Assembly: GCA_009746045.1 (NCBI GenBank)
Contig: RPFO01000003.1
Coordinates: forward strand, 939,267 to 964,266
DNA length: 25,000 nucleotides
Reading direction: 5' to 3'
Source: Mesostigma viride
Taxonomy: Eukaryota > Streptophyta > Mesostigmatophyceae > Mesostigmatales > Mesostigmataceae
Shown here: positions 1-21,900 of the stretch, piece by piece
Layout: each line of letters opens with the position of its first letter
How positions within the stretch are numbered: the first letter of the stretch is position 1
Notes under the pieces: model-generated
Database searches by the model: none
Seen by the model: only the letters and a program-made list of their open reading frames with translations
Told to the model about the DNA's origin: nothing
Translations under genes and position numbers: made by a program

Positions 1-271
1 CATTATTTATCAGCAGCCTACAGCAGTCCGAAGTCATTAGCTGGGCTCTTAACTATCGTGCACTACGCACTAAACCGATCAAGACGGCGGATTCGAGTAA
101 GTACTCGGCGCCCGCGAATCATGCATGCCCTTAATCGCGTTTCCTCTATACTTCATGACCTAATTCCAGACCTTTGCTGTCCCCCTGTCCATTTCGTGTC
201 CTGCGCTGTCCGCCCATAAAGGATTCCTCTTTGCAACCTTCACCAAACGAAGCCCTTGATCAAGCGCAGCC

Positions 272-2458
272 ATGGTATACATCGCCCCCGCCATCAGCAC
301 GTGCGACGTGTCCCTGGTCTCCCACACACACGGCCGGCTGCGCCGCATCGAGCGCAACATTGACCGATCCGAGCTACAGGCTGCCGTCAAGCACGGGCGC
401 AAAGAGGCCGCCAACCCAGGGCCCAAGGGGGACGTCCGCTGGCGGTACACGCACAAGGGCATCGTTTACATCACGGATGCCAGCAGCCGTCACGAGATCA
501 CCTCATGGCGGATCGATGACGGTGACATCGAGGACGCACCTCCCCTAGCCCGTGTTGGGGATGCTGAGTATACCTCCCACACCGTCCTTATTGTGGATGC
601 GAGCGGTTCGATGAGGAAGTCTGATGTCCCTGGGTACACCTCGCGCACTGATGCGGTCTACGACTGCCTGGCGAGGGAGTTTGTGGAGCCACAGCTCAAA
701 GGGGTCGGTAGGAATGGCAGTGCCGCGAATGGCAAGAACACCCAACTGTTTGACAAGGCGGTCGCGTCACTTATCGAGATGAGCGATGACGCAAGTGTGG
801 TCCTCAACCGGGTCCCCGTAGACGAGGCACTGGCCAGCGCCCTCCGCAGTCGCCGGACCAGCTATGCGCGGTCCCATGGGAACTATCTGCCCGCGCTCCA
901 GAAGGCCATCGAGCTGCTGCGAGAGGACGCGCACCACAACGCGCGCCTCTTCGTGCTGTTTTTATCCGACGGGGCGCCGTCGGACCACAACGAGATGGAG
1001 TGCAGCCACGGCATCCAGGTCTGGCAGGCTGACCCCTCGGGGCGGCTTTTCAAAGGCAAGCCGGCCCTGAACAATTGTTGGAAAGGGAATAGTACTTGCC
1101 GCCGCGTTGTCCATGACAACGTCAAGGCCGACTGCCTGCGCGCAGTGACCAAGCTGGGGGACTTGTTTGGCCGCGACCGCACGTTCCTGGGCACAGTGGC
1201 GTTCGGTCCGCCAGGAGACGATTACGAAGTGCTGCAAAAAATGGCTCAAAAGCTCCCTCGCAGCAGTTTCCAGAAACTGGGTCTGCAGGTGGGTGGGTTG
1301 AAGACGGCGCTCTCGTCGCTCACGAGCGAGCTGACGACGCTGAGGACAGAGGCAGGGGTTGAAGGCGGGATGGGGCGGGTGCAGGGAACGCCACGCAACA
1401 AGGTCGTTCGCAAAGAGAGTGAGGAGGGGGGGGCCATTCTTTCGAGCTATGACGGGGCGGTCGCGGTCTCCGAGGGGGATGGCTGGAGCCTGTATGATCG
1501 GAGTAAGGCCCGCAAGTACCGCTACGACCTGAACGACCGCGACCTGGTTCAGGTGGCGTTTGACGATGGCGCGTCTGGCATGGCTTTCTATCAATACGCA
1601 TTTGCGGAAGGCGTGGAACGGTTTGTGTTTCGTTGCATGGAGATCGGCACCGTGCAGTGGGATGGTAGTGTCGGGGATTGGATCGCAAACCAAGTCGGCA
1701 AGAAGCTGGTCGCCAAGGAGGCCAAGACGGAGGAACAACTGGGGCTCAAGTTCCAAAAGGACTTCTGCCGGACGCAGAGCGAGGCCGCCGCGCTGGCAAA
1801 GCTGTTCAATGACCGCGTGCACGCGTCGGACCCATCCTGGCGCGTCGACTTCTTGAAGTGCCAAATCTATCGGTGCGAGGACTCGGGGTATCCAAACGGC
1901 GTCGCCTGGGTCCTCGCAGAGCCCGAGCTTGAGGGCAAGTTCTCTAGATGGAACAACAACGGAGGCGGCGTGAGCAACCATGCCTATCCCCCAACACGGA
2001 GGGCTGGGGGCATTCATGCTGGCAGCGGGGGCCGGGATGCCGTGCGCTCTGCTGGCAGAACTCAGGCCAGCTTGCTGAGTTCGTCGGCACTCGGTGCCAT
2101 CGTGGAGGACGGCGAGGATGATGATGCTGGCGAGCCCGGCTGTCCTGGAGGGCATGACAGCGATGATGGCAGTGACGAGGCGAGCAGTGAGGTTGAGCTC
2201 CATGAGATCCCCCAGTGCTTCAGCCACTTCACGTACGTGGTCACCGGGCACAAGAAGCTGGTGTGCGACCTGCAGGGTGTCTGGAACGCGACCGATGGCT
2301 TCATGCTGACCGACCCGGCCATTCATTACATCTCATCCACCGGGCGGCGTGGCATTAATGGAATGACTGACAAGGGTCAGGAAGGAGTGGATCGGTTCTT
2401 TAAGACGCACCAGTGTCGTGTGCTCTGCCGCCGGCTTGGTCTGAACGGGACCATATGA
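272..2458 (+). CDS. VWA domain / alpha-kinase fusion protein (atypical Ser/Thr kinase, VwkA-like architecture)
   Basis: An open frame of 728 codons with no intron. The ATG at 272 sits in a good context (gccATGg) and is the first in frame. Residues about 100-350 are a von Willebrand A domain: the strand HTVLIV leads into a perfect MIDAS metal site D109-A-S-G-S113, with FVLFLSDG at 227-234. Residues about 435-728 are an alpha-kinase (MHCK/eEF2K family) domain: FAEGVERFVFR (444-454), LVAKE with the likely ATP-contacting Lys482, LAEPELEGKFSRWNNN (548-563), SHFTY (651-655), CDLQGVW (665-671) and LTDPAIHY (679-686). The C-terminal zinc-site residues are H685, H713, C715 and C719. An acidic, Gly/Ser-rich insert (about 566-645) lies inside the kinase domain. 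All key motifs are present, so it should be active. In this family VWA domains mediate binding, as in Dictyostelium VwkA; the substrate here is unknown. The gene is intronless, unlike intron-rich TOP1 beside it. Confidence 0.92.
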   Translation: MVYIAPAISTCDVSLVSHTHGRLRRIERNIDRSELQAAVKHGRKEAANPGPKGDVRWRYTHKGIVYITDASSRHEITSWRIDDGDIEDAPPLARVGDAEYTSHTVLIVDASGSMRKSDVPGYTSRTDAVYDCLAREFVEPQLKGVGRNGSAANGKNTQLFDKAVASLIEMSDDASVVLNRVPVDEALASALRSRRTSYARSHGNYLPALQKAIELLREDAHHNARLFVLFLSDGAPSDHNEMECSHGIQVWQADPSGRLFKGKPALNNCWKGNSTCRRVVHDNVKADCLRAVTKLGDLFGRDRTFLGTVAFGPPGDDYEVLQKMAQKLPRSSFQKLGLQVGGLKTALSSLTSELTTLRTEAGVEGGMGRVQGTPRNKVVRKESEEGGAILSSYDGAVAVSEGDGWSLYDRSKARKYRYDLNDRDLVQVAFDDGASGMAFYQYAFAEGVERFVFRCMEIGTVQWDGSVGDWIANQVGKKLVAKEAKTEEQLGLKFQKDFCRTQSEAAALAKLFNDRVHASDPSWRVDFLKCQIYRCEDSGYPNGVAWVLAEPELEGKFSRWNNNGGGVSNHAYPPTRRAGGIHAGSGGRDAVRSAGRTQASLLSSSALGAIVEDGEDDDAGEPGCPGGHDSDDGSDEASSEVELHEIPQCFSHFTYVVTGHKKLVCDLQGVWNATDGFMLTDPAIHYISSTGRRGINGMTDKGQEGVDRFFKTHQCRVLCRRLGLNGTI

Positions 2459-2484
2459 GCCGTTAGTTGGGTTGCACCTTTTCT

Positions 2485-2489
2485 TGTAA
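2485..2489 (+). terminator. possible polyadenylation signal TGTAA
   Basis: TGTAA, the usual poly(A) signal of chlorophyte green algae, lies 26 bases after the stop of the VWA/alpha-kinase gene. A five-base match can occur by chance, and the implied 3' UTR would be very short. Confidence 0.2.
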
Positions 2490-2954
2490 AGAGCAACTGC
2501 CTGTTCGTGGCAGGCCGTGGAGTTGCACACCAACTTCAAGGCCTCAAGGGTTACACATGGGGAGGGCATTTGTGTCAGCAGTAGTTCCTGGTTCTCAGAC
2601 GATGGAGGACTGACTCATGTACGTGTTGGAGTGAAAAACGCGACCGTACTAGTCTAATGAGAGATCTACTGACTCTATCCTAATAATGAACAAGTCCGCA
2701 GGGCCCAATGAATTCGTGGGAGGTGACATCAATCACATCATGGTCTTCGAGCATCTTGCATGTGCAGATGCTTTTGTGGCCACGGCCTTTGTATCCTTGT
2801 CCAACGTTCTCGATAATAGTGAATGAATCTACTGTGAATGAAGTTAGGAATTAAGGTGGGCCCGGGATCGAGCAGGCCCTCTAGCCCTGAATTCTCAAAT
2901 GCCCTGCAGAAAGCCTATCTGGACTCACGTACAGCTGCAAATTCCGGATGTCAC

Positions 2955-2982
2955 ATGTTCAGCACGCCGGCCTGCTGAACAT
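2955..2982. repeat. perfect inverted repeat, 10-bp arms
   Basis: ATGTTCAGCA (2955-2964) and its exact complement TGCTGAACAT (2973-2982) flank an 8-base GC loop that itself contains the palindrome GCCGGC. It lies in the convergent intergenic region. It could be a hairpin in a 3' transcript end or a chance palindrome. Confidence 0.6.
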
Positions 2983-4378
2983 CACGTCCAGGCCTAGCCT
3001 ATCACGGAAAGTCCAGCGGTGGCTGCCTGAGAGATGTAAGAGACATCTGAGGGAGGCCTAACAGACATCTGATCATGGTAAAATGGATCGAAAGAATAAT
3101 GCGTCACCAACAATTTCGATCAATATCCCAATAATATTCCAGCGCAATAAGCCTGCACGGACCTGGCCAAAGTTTGAAGCAGGGATTACTTTCTTGCAAC
3201 TCCAATGCTCAGCCGATCACTCTGCAGCCATCTAGAGTACAGATGTTGACAATAAATAATTCTATGTAATGGCGGCAAAGGGTACACCAACTGGCTAGCT
3301 GGCCGGCTGTGGTATCTGTGTAGAGTAGTAACAAGACAAGCAGCGCAGGCAAGCAACCACAAATACTGAAAACCCCAACCAGAAGAGGCTGAAGCCTGCC
3401 GCTGTGTTGCCAACAGTCTTCTTCAGGTGAACCAGGAATGCGGTACACCTCTACGTGCATGCCATCACCATCACAACTTCTAAGTCTCCAACATAGAAGC
3501 CCAGCCTGCAGCATTATGCGGTAACGCAACAACACCTAGTAACACTGGCCGCTTGAATGGATACCGCATTTCCTCCAGGGACAATTTCCGCGAAGTTCAG
3601 AAATCTAAGGAGATCCCAAAATCTAACTGAGGGAGATGGGGTCGTGAAATCCCAACTGCCAGGCAGAGCAGCCGACACACGGACGGGCCAACATTGCGGG
3701 TCCAGCACGCTTGCTGCGCGAACATGCCTTGCTACTTGCTGTTAATAGGCAATGCAGCCTGCCCAACCAGCTCAGCTTGTCAGTAATCTTATTGGTCACC
3801 CTCAACCCGGTGCTCATCAAGGCATGGCTACGCGGGAACTATTACAACAATAATGAACTGGGCCAGCCCTGGCAGCAACCCAACATCATATGCATATTGT
3901 CTGGCTCTACCTGCAACAAGTCCGCCTGGCATGCCCCCAATTCATCAGCACATCTGGATACATTTTTCTGAAACATTCCTGCGGGCAGAACCCACGATGG
4001 CGAGTTTGCGACCATAATAATGTCGCAATGGCGCATGCAGCCATTACTGACACCTGCAAGCACCCTGAGATCATGGAGTGCAAGCACATTTTCATCCAGG
4101 TCATGTGTGCAGCCGGGGGATGTACCACCCTAGGACATGCATCCATGTGACGGATGCGACCATCCGTTGGGATGGGCCAAGTAATGCACTTGTTCATGTG
4201 TGCGTCTAGTACAGTCCGGCAACTTGAGGCACAGTAATGGTCCTCCTCTGCATGCTCACTTGAGAGGATGTTGTCCCTTGAATGTGCAAGTCATAGGAGG
4301 CTTGCACATGGTTGCTAGCATCTCCTCATAGCCGCATGCCTCCACGCCATCCTCCAGCATTACACCATCCATCAACAG

Positions 4379-4480
4379 ACCATCCACCGAATGGATTGGA
4401 TTGCACCATCCATCCAGCAACCACCCGCCTAGCCGCCCTCCTCCCACGGGCTTGTCTCATCATAGGAGAGCGGACGTGGT
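4379..4480 (-). repeat. decayed duplicate of the TOP1 stop-codon region
   Basis: The plus-strand words ACCATCCACCG, CGCCTAG, CCTCCTCC and CTCATCAT recur here in the same order as at 4511-4590, where they span the TOP1 stop codon and acidic tail. The offset is about 118-132 bases, with indels and substitutions. The stop-codon triplet is kept. This copy lies outside the CDS. Confidence 0.6.
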
Positions 4481-4546
4481 CATCTCATTGGAGGCAAGCA
4501 CAAGTACGCGACCATCCACCGCTTGGATAGTGGCGAAACCAACCGC

Positions 4547-16652
<12,106 letters not shown>

Positions 16653-18973
16653 GGTCACGAACACCAAGACAGTGCTATCAATTGGGAGCCCCTAGCAGTA
16701 ACCGTCATCCACTTTTTTCAGGCTGTCGTCTTCAACGAACACGAGTGGGGAGAAAATTAAGCAACCCATGCAATCGAAGGCATGTACGTTAAGATTTGAA
16801 GTCCAGAATGTTACCACGGCCAGCGGTCGTAAAATGCCCGAATGATTGCACGTCCGTTATAGGCCCGGTCCACATGGCACAGGTCTTGGGTTCTTTTTGT
16901 AACAAGGGGCAAGGGCCTTTTAAAGGGCTTTTCCAACAGGTCGCGACTCGACAACGCGCCGACAACCGACCCTCCGGCGCCGCGCAGCGAGCTGCTCGTG
17001 GCATCTACGAGCGACAAGTGTCGCGCAGCAGAGCAGTCTCATTGGTGGCAGGGTCCAGGTTGTCGAATGTTGACTGTTGAGTCCCGCCGGTTGTCCGACT
17101 GGTTATGTTATTGGCCCAACAACACAGTTTACAATGGAGACAACACGTTGACGACGGAGACAACACGTCGAGGGTTGACATGACGGGGGAGTAGGTGATG
17201 ACGCTACTCACACCAGACGAGGTGACGCCACTCACTCGCAGGAGTCGCAGCTGGTGCACAAACACATGACGACGACTATAGCGATGGAAAGCCACAAGAG
17301 TAGGTAATTTACAGCTGGCGTGCTAGGCGCACGGGAGAGGAACGGCGCTTGCCCTGTTAATTTTTCTTCAATTGACGTTTCTGTTGTAGCCTCGATTCAA
17401 ATTTACATCGCATGCACGACATTCACGTGCTGAGTTATTCTATTCCGTGAGCACAGAAAGTGCAGTGTTCGGTGGGGCATTGACTTTCGTTGTCCACGCG
17501 ATGCTTTGAGGTCACGGTTCTGTTGCAATTCTAAGACAGCGGAGGACACCGTGCTTGCCCAGCACGCGGCCATTTCCAGGTCTGCACCGGTTAAGTGAAT
17601 AATGTAAATTTGACGGGACGTTTTAAATATTCGAACCTTTCAAGCACAGCCATGTGAATATTGAGCACCGAGACATTGCAGCATCGTTATTTTTAGAATA
17701 GCCGATTGGGAATGCTTGTCTCACTCAACAGCCGAGTTGCGCTCTTGGCTAAAGCCGGGCAAAGTATCGCACTGTTGAGGCAAATGGATCGAACGTGCAT
17801 GTACCTATCAGTGGCACAATGTGTCCATCCAGAAGCCATGCAAGATTGCAGGGATTCGGCATGAGTCTACAAGACCATGCTCATTGAGTCTCGGATGAAT
17901 TCTTATATAGGATTCCGTGACACAAGAATTCGTTTCAGACTCGATCGGTCATCGTGGTTTCTGTTGTCGATGTCATAGTATTTAGTTTAGCCCATTTCGA
18001 GGGGTGGCTGTCGCGAAGCCTAGCATATCAGGGTGCTTCAAAGCTATCATGATCAGGTGGAGCCAATTTTCGGAAGTACCGTTAGGTTCGCCAGAATTGG
18101 CGAAGCTTATAAGGCCGTACACGTGAGAAAATACATAGGAATAGGGGATAAAATCCGTCAATCCATACATCCATACATACATCCATACATCCACCGAATT
18201 CGTCCCTAATTTGCTAGCATAAGGGTGAGGTTCTTCCGAAAATTGGCTCCGCCGTAGAGTTTCAACGGGCAAGTCGCAAACACGCACGTTACTTGATATG
18301 GTATAGGAACACGAACGCTAACGGAAATTATGGTTCCAGTGCCAACGATGTGCACCATGCCACGTGGTTGCATTGCATATGGTGCGAATGTGGCCTACAC
18401 TAGCACTAGTTACACGAGAATCGCTGTCAGTTATTCACTCATTAGTGTAAATCCCTGGGCCATTGTTTCTACCATCGTGTTGTCATATGGTTGTCTTGTT
18501 TATATCCACGTACCTGCTTTTTCCGAGATTCTGCGGCACGTCAAGATAAGACTAAGGGCAGCTTTACTGTCAAAACGGTGTCATTCCATCTCAATACATT
18601 ATATAGTAAATACTAACTATGTAGAAATAGTAGTGCGAACAAGGCGACACAAGCCTGCTTTTCACAAATCATCTAGCACAAGCGAAACAGGCTATGTTAC
18701 TAACAGGGTCAGACTAGAGCAAAATCGAAACGTTACCATTGGGGACGTTGAGCTAGCCAACTAACAGGCTTGGCTTGCACTCAAGCAATCTTAGCCGGGG
18801 TAGCGTTCTCAGCTTAGATCCATTCCGCGGTGAGGCCCCCGCTCACTACCGGATTACAGTTGCAAAGCTGCGGAATAGAAATGCCTGTTGTAACACCCTA
18901 ACAACCGCGGGAACCTAGAAGGATCCCCAGATCATGTTTTGCAGGCATTATAGATGACCCAATCACCAGGCCA
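16653..18973. other. intergenic region: TOP1 upstream side and TASH3 downstream side
   Basis: About 2.3 kb between the TOP1 start and the stop of the TASH3-like gene. On the TOP1 side, ATTGG at 17041 and 17110 gives two CCAAT boxes on the TOP1 strand, and GGAGACAACACGT is repeated at 17136 and 17156. CACGTG (G-box) occurs at 17424, 18120 and 18361. From about 17300 to 18950 the DNA is more AT-rich than the genes. I recognise no gene. TTACA at 18854 (TGTAA on the minus strand) is a possible poly(A) signal for the TASH3-like gene. Confidence 0.65.
18056..18253. repeat. long inverted repeat with internal hairpin (possible foldback/MITE remnant)
   Basis: GGAGCCAATTTTCGGAAG (18059-18076) has a perfect inverted copy at 18233-18250; the arms extend to about 21 bases with one mismatch. 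The 156-base interior contains a second hairpin, TTCGCCA-GAAT-TGGCGAA (18087-18104), and a CATA/CATC simple repeat (18166-18193). No target-site duplication is obvious. Confidence 0.7.
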
Positions 18974-21900
18974 TTATGTCAGGTCTTCTGCCAGTGCTTG
19001 CACGTAAGACCGTGGCACCACGCCCACGACAATTTCCCCATTTTCCAATTTCTTTGACACCTGGACAAATACAAAGGGTTTGTAGCAGAGCAAAAAAGTA
19101 CGAAGAGCAGGGGTGTGCTGGGGTTAGATAAAGCCAGCGAAAACTACCAGCCACTATGTGGCCAAATCCTGGAGAGCCTCTGTTGCTCCCTGAGCCCCTA
19201 GACCCCCCAGACCCCACAGACATAAAAGGAATCCAAGCAGGGATGCAGCCAGCTGGTATACGGTCTGATTCAACAAACTATAACCTTGCAATGCAGCAAG
19301 CAGCAATCAATTAATCAATTAACTAAACTAGTGCTCCCGTGCAAGCAGCAAGGAAACTCACCTCATACCAGCCCTGCTCGTGGCTGATGAGTGTCACACG
19401 CTCGCCAGCGTCCACTGACACCTGGCACCATGCCATCGGTGAAGTCCAAGCACACAAGCAAAATCAAACAGCATTGTTAAATGGGAATCGTATAAATAAA
19501 ACCAGGCAGTCACGGATAAAACCAGGAAGTAATAAATATAACCAGGGAGCCGCACATTGAAAGGATACACCCAGAAACTCAACCACCTCACTCTTGCGTC
19601 AATGCTATCGCTAATGCAGACAAGAAACAAATCACACGATCCACATCCATTTAACACCAAGCAAAACCAGACTCCCCATCCCGCTTCTAGCACCCCAACG
19701 CACCTCCCCCTCGTGCGTCCCTGAAAATGAGAACAGGACCTCCCCCTCGGTGCCCGGTGGGAACATGACCAGGCCTTCACCACCATCATGAGTCTCCGCC
19801 TCCCCGCCATGCCCCAGTTGGCTGCCAAGTGGCGCCTGCGCTGCCCCCCCCGTGGCCCCCTCCTCTGGACTTCCCGCATCCTTGGCCCCAAACGCGTCAG
19901 CACCAAACGGATCATCATCCCCGAAGCCCCCCTCCCTAGAAGCAGCCCCCTTCCAGGGTGCCCTAAACGGGTCCTCCCCCACCGCCAGCGCCGAGTACTC
20001 GTCCCCTGGCAGCTCCCCAGGTGAGACAGGGACCCCTCCTCCGGCCACATCCTCATCATCGGCGGCGTCCAGGGACGTCCAACCGGGTGCCCCCCCTGCA
20101 GCCGGTGACTTGGTGGCAGCGCCCGCAAGCCCAACGTCGTCTTCGTCCTTGTCTTCGGCGACGTTGAAGGAATCCCAGGCCGTGGAACCGAACGAGGCGT
20201 CCACTGGTGCAGGGACCGGGGAGCGCGTCTTGCTGCCTGCCGCCGTGGCGGCTGCCGCTTCCGCCGCCCCAGGCATGGCCGCCTCCCCTGCTGCATGACC
20301 ACCGCCACCAAAGACATCGGAGTCATCAAAGGACTCGAATTCACTGAACTTTGCTCCGCCCTCGCCCGCAACCCCCGTCCCCTCAGGGGACCATGACGGC
20401 TCCATCCGGTTGAACGTGTAATCCACCTCCTCCCGAGTATCGTCCAACCGCGAAGCACCACCCTCGGGGAGCGCGCCCTCGAACGTGGCGCTGTGGGCGG
20501 ATTCCGCACGGTCCAAGAATGACTCGAACAGCAGCGATGTGCTGGCACCTGCCTCCGTGCCACTGCCACCTGCCACCCCGCCGCTCCTGCCCCCAGCCCC
20601 CGCGGCCCCCCCCGGCGTGACAAACGAGGCAGAATTATCCTCCGCAGCGACCCCAGAGTACAAACCCCACGGATCCTCCTTCCTCTCCCCCTCCTCCTCC
20701 CCCTCCTCCCCCGCCATTCCCAGCCCACGACGGCCACCGACAGCACTACTACCGCCTCTGTCAGAATTACCCATCCCCATGGCCCCGCCGCCGCCCACCC
20801 CCGTGGACCCGTGCGGCGTCAGCATCATGTTGGGCATCTCATCCATGTCCGCGCTGGCCCGGCCAGGCCTCACCTTGAACATTCCCGACCCGCCGGCGCC
20901 CTCGCCTTCCCCGTCCTCGTCACCCATGTGGCCATACCCCAGGTGCCCTCCGTCCTCTTCCCCATCACTGCTGCTGCTGCTGGTGCTAACGCCGCCATCA
21001 CGGGACTTGCGGCTGTCCACCCGAGAGAATACCCGGAACCCTGGCGCGTCCGCATCGCCACCATCAAGACCCATCCCTGATGTCCTGCCATCTGTCGCAA
21101 CACGGTCACCCCGCCAGCCCTCGTCCTTCTTGGCTGACCAGCCATCGTCATCATCGTTGCCCTCGAACAACCCCCGCGACTCACCCCTCTGCCGGTCCAC
21201 CTTACTGGGCGAATATCCGACCGCCTCGGCCGCAAAGACACCATCCAGCCCACCCGAGGGCATCTTGGACAACGCCCCCTCGTCCATGAGGTTCGCCATC
21301 GCGCCATCGTTCAACAATTTGGCACTCTCGGGGCCCAGGGGGAGGAACGAGCTGGAATCAAGTGACGGGCACCAGAGCTGCACGTCGGCAAGAAGTGACG
21401 AGTGCAAGTCCCTCACCGACTGGAGTTGGACCTCGGTCAGCATGGTCCGGCTCGTCGCCTGGAAATCCACCAGGCGACGGACCTCGGCGATGCCCTCGTA
21501 CATCCGGTCCAACAACGCCACCCCCTCGGCGGCGATCAGCCCCACCCCCAGACCGCCCCCGAACGCAGGCCTGCCGAGGCTCATCCCCCACAAGGAAGGG
21601 AGCCCGAGCGAGAGGCCCTTAGAGCCCAGTACCATGCGGCCACTGGAGTTAAATGCATCATCCCCGCCAGCATCAGCACCACCGAGAATGGCCCCATCGG
21701 CACCACCCACCGCATTGCCAGCATAAGCGGAACCGGGACCTGAGACTTGAGAGCCAAGCCCAGCTCCGCCAGGGCCACCGGGCCCACCGGGAAGGAGCGA
21801 CCGGAGGAAAGCATAACACTGGACCCGGAACGGCTCCCCCGCCAGCAACGCCACCTTGACAAGCGCCCGCACGGCCACCAGCCGCACCGTCCAATGGGAC

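Larger units (their letters stand above)
2459..4546. other. convergent intergenic region
   Basis: About 2.1 kb between the 3' ends of the alpha-kinase gene (plus) and TOP1 (minus). All open frames here are short, have no recognisable motifs and overlap on both strands, so I call no gene. It contains a hairpin at 2955-2982, a direct repeat AGACATCTGA at 3041 and 3063, and, near 4379-4480, a decayed duplicate of the TOP1 3' end. Confidence 0.7.

Noticed and set aside
962-2326. 454-codon minus-strand frame opposite the kinase gene
   Set aside because: Antisense shadow of GC-rich coding sequence; the plus strand carries all VWA and alpha-kinase motifs.
18330-18764. 144-codon plus-strand open frame
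   Set aside because: No recognisable domain, AT-richer than neighbouring genes and no homology I can recall. It could be real, but there is no support beyond openness.
19394-21726. Large alternative frames (450 codons minus, 413 codons plus) over the TASH3-like gene
   Set aside because: Shadows in GC-rich coding DNA with Arg-, Pro- or Ser-biased composition and no domain.
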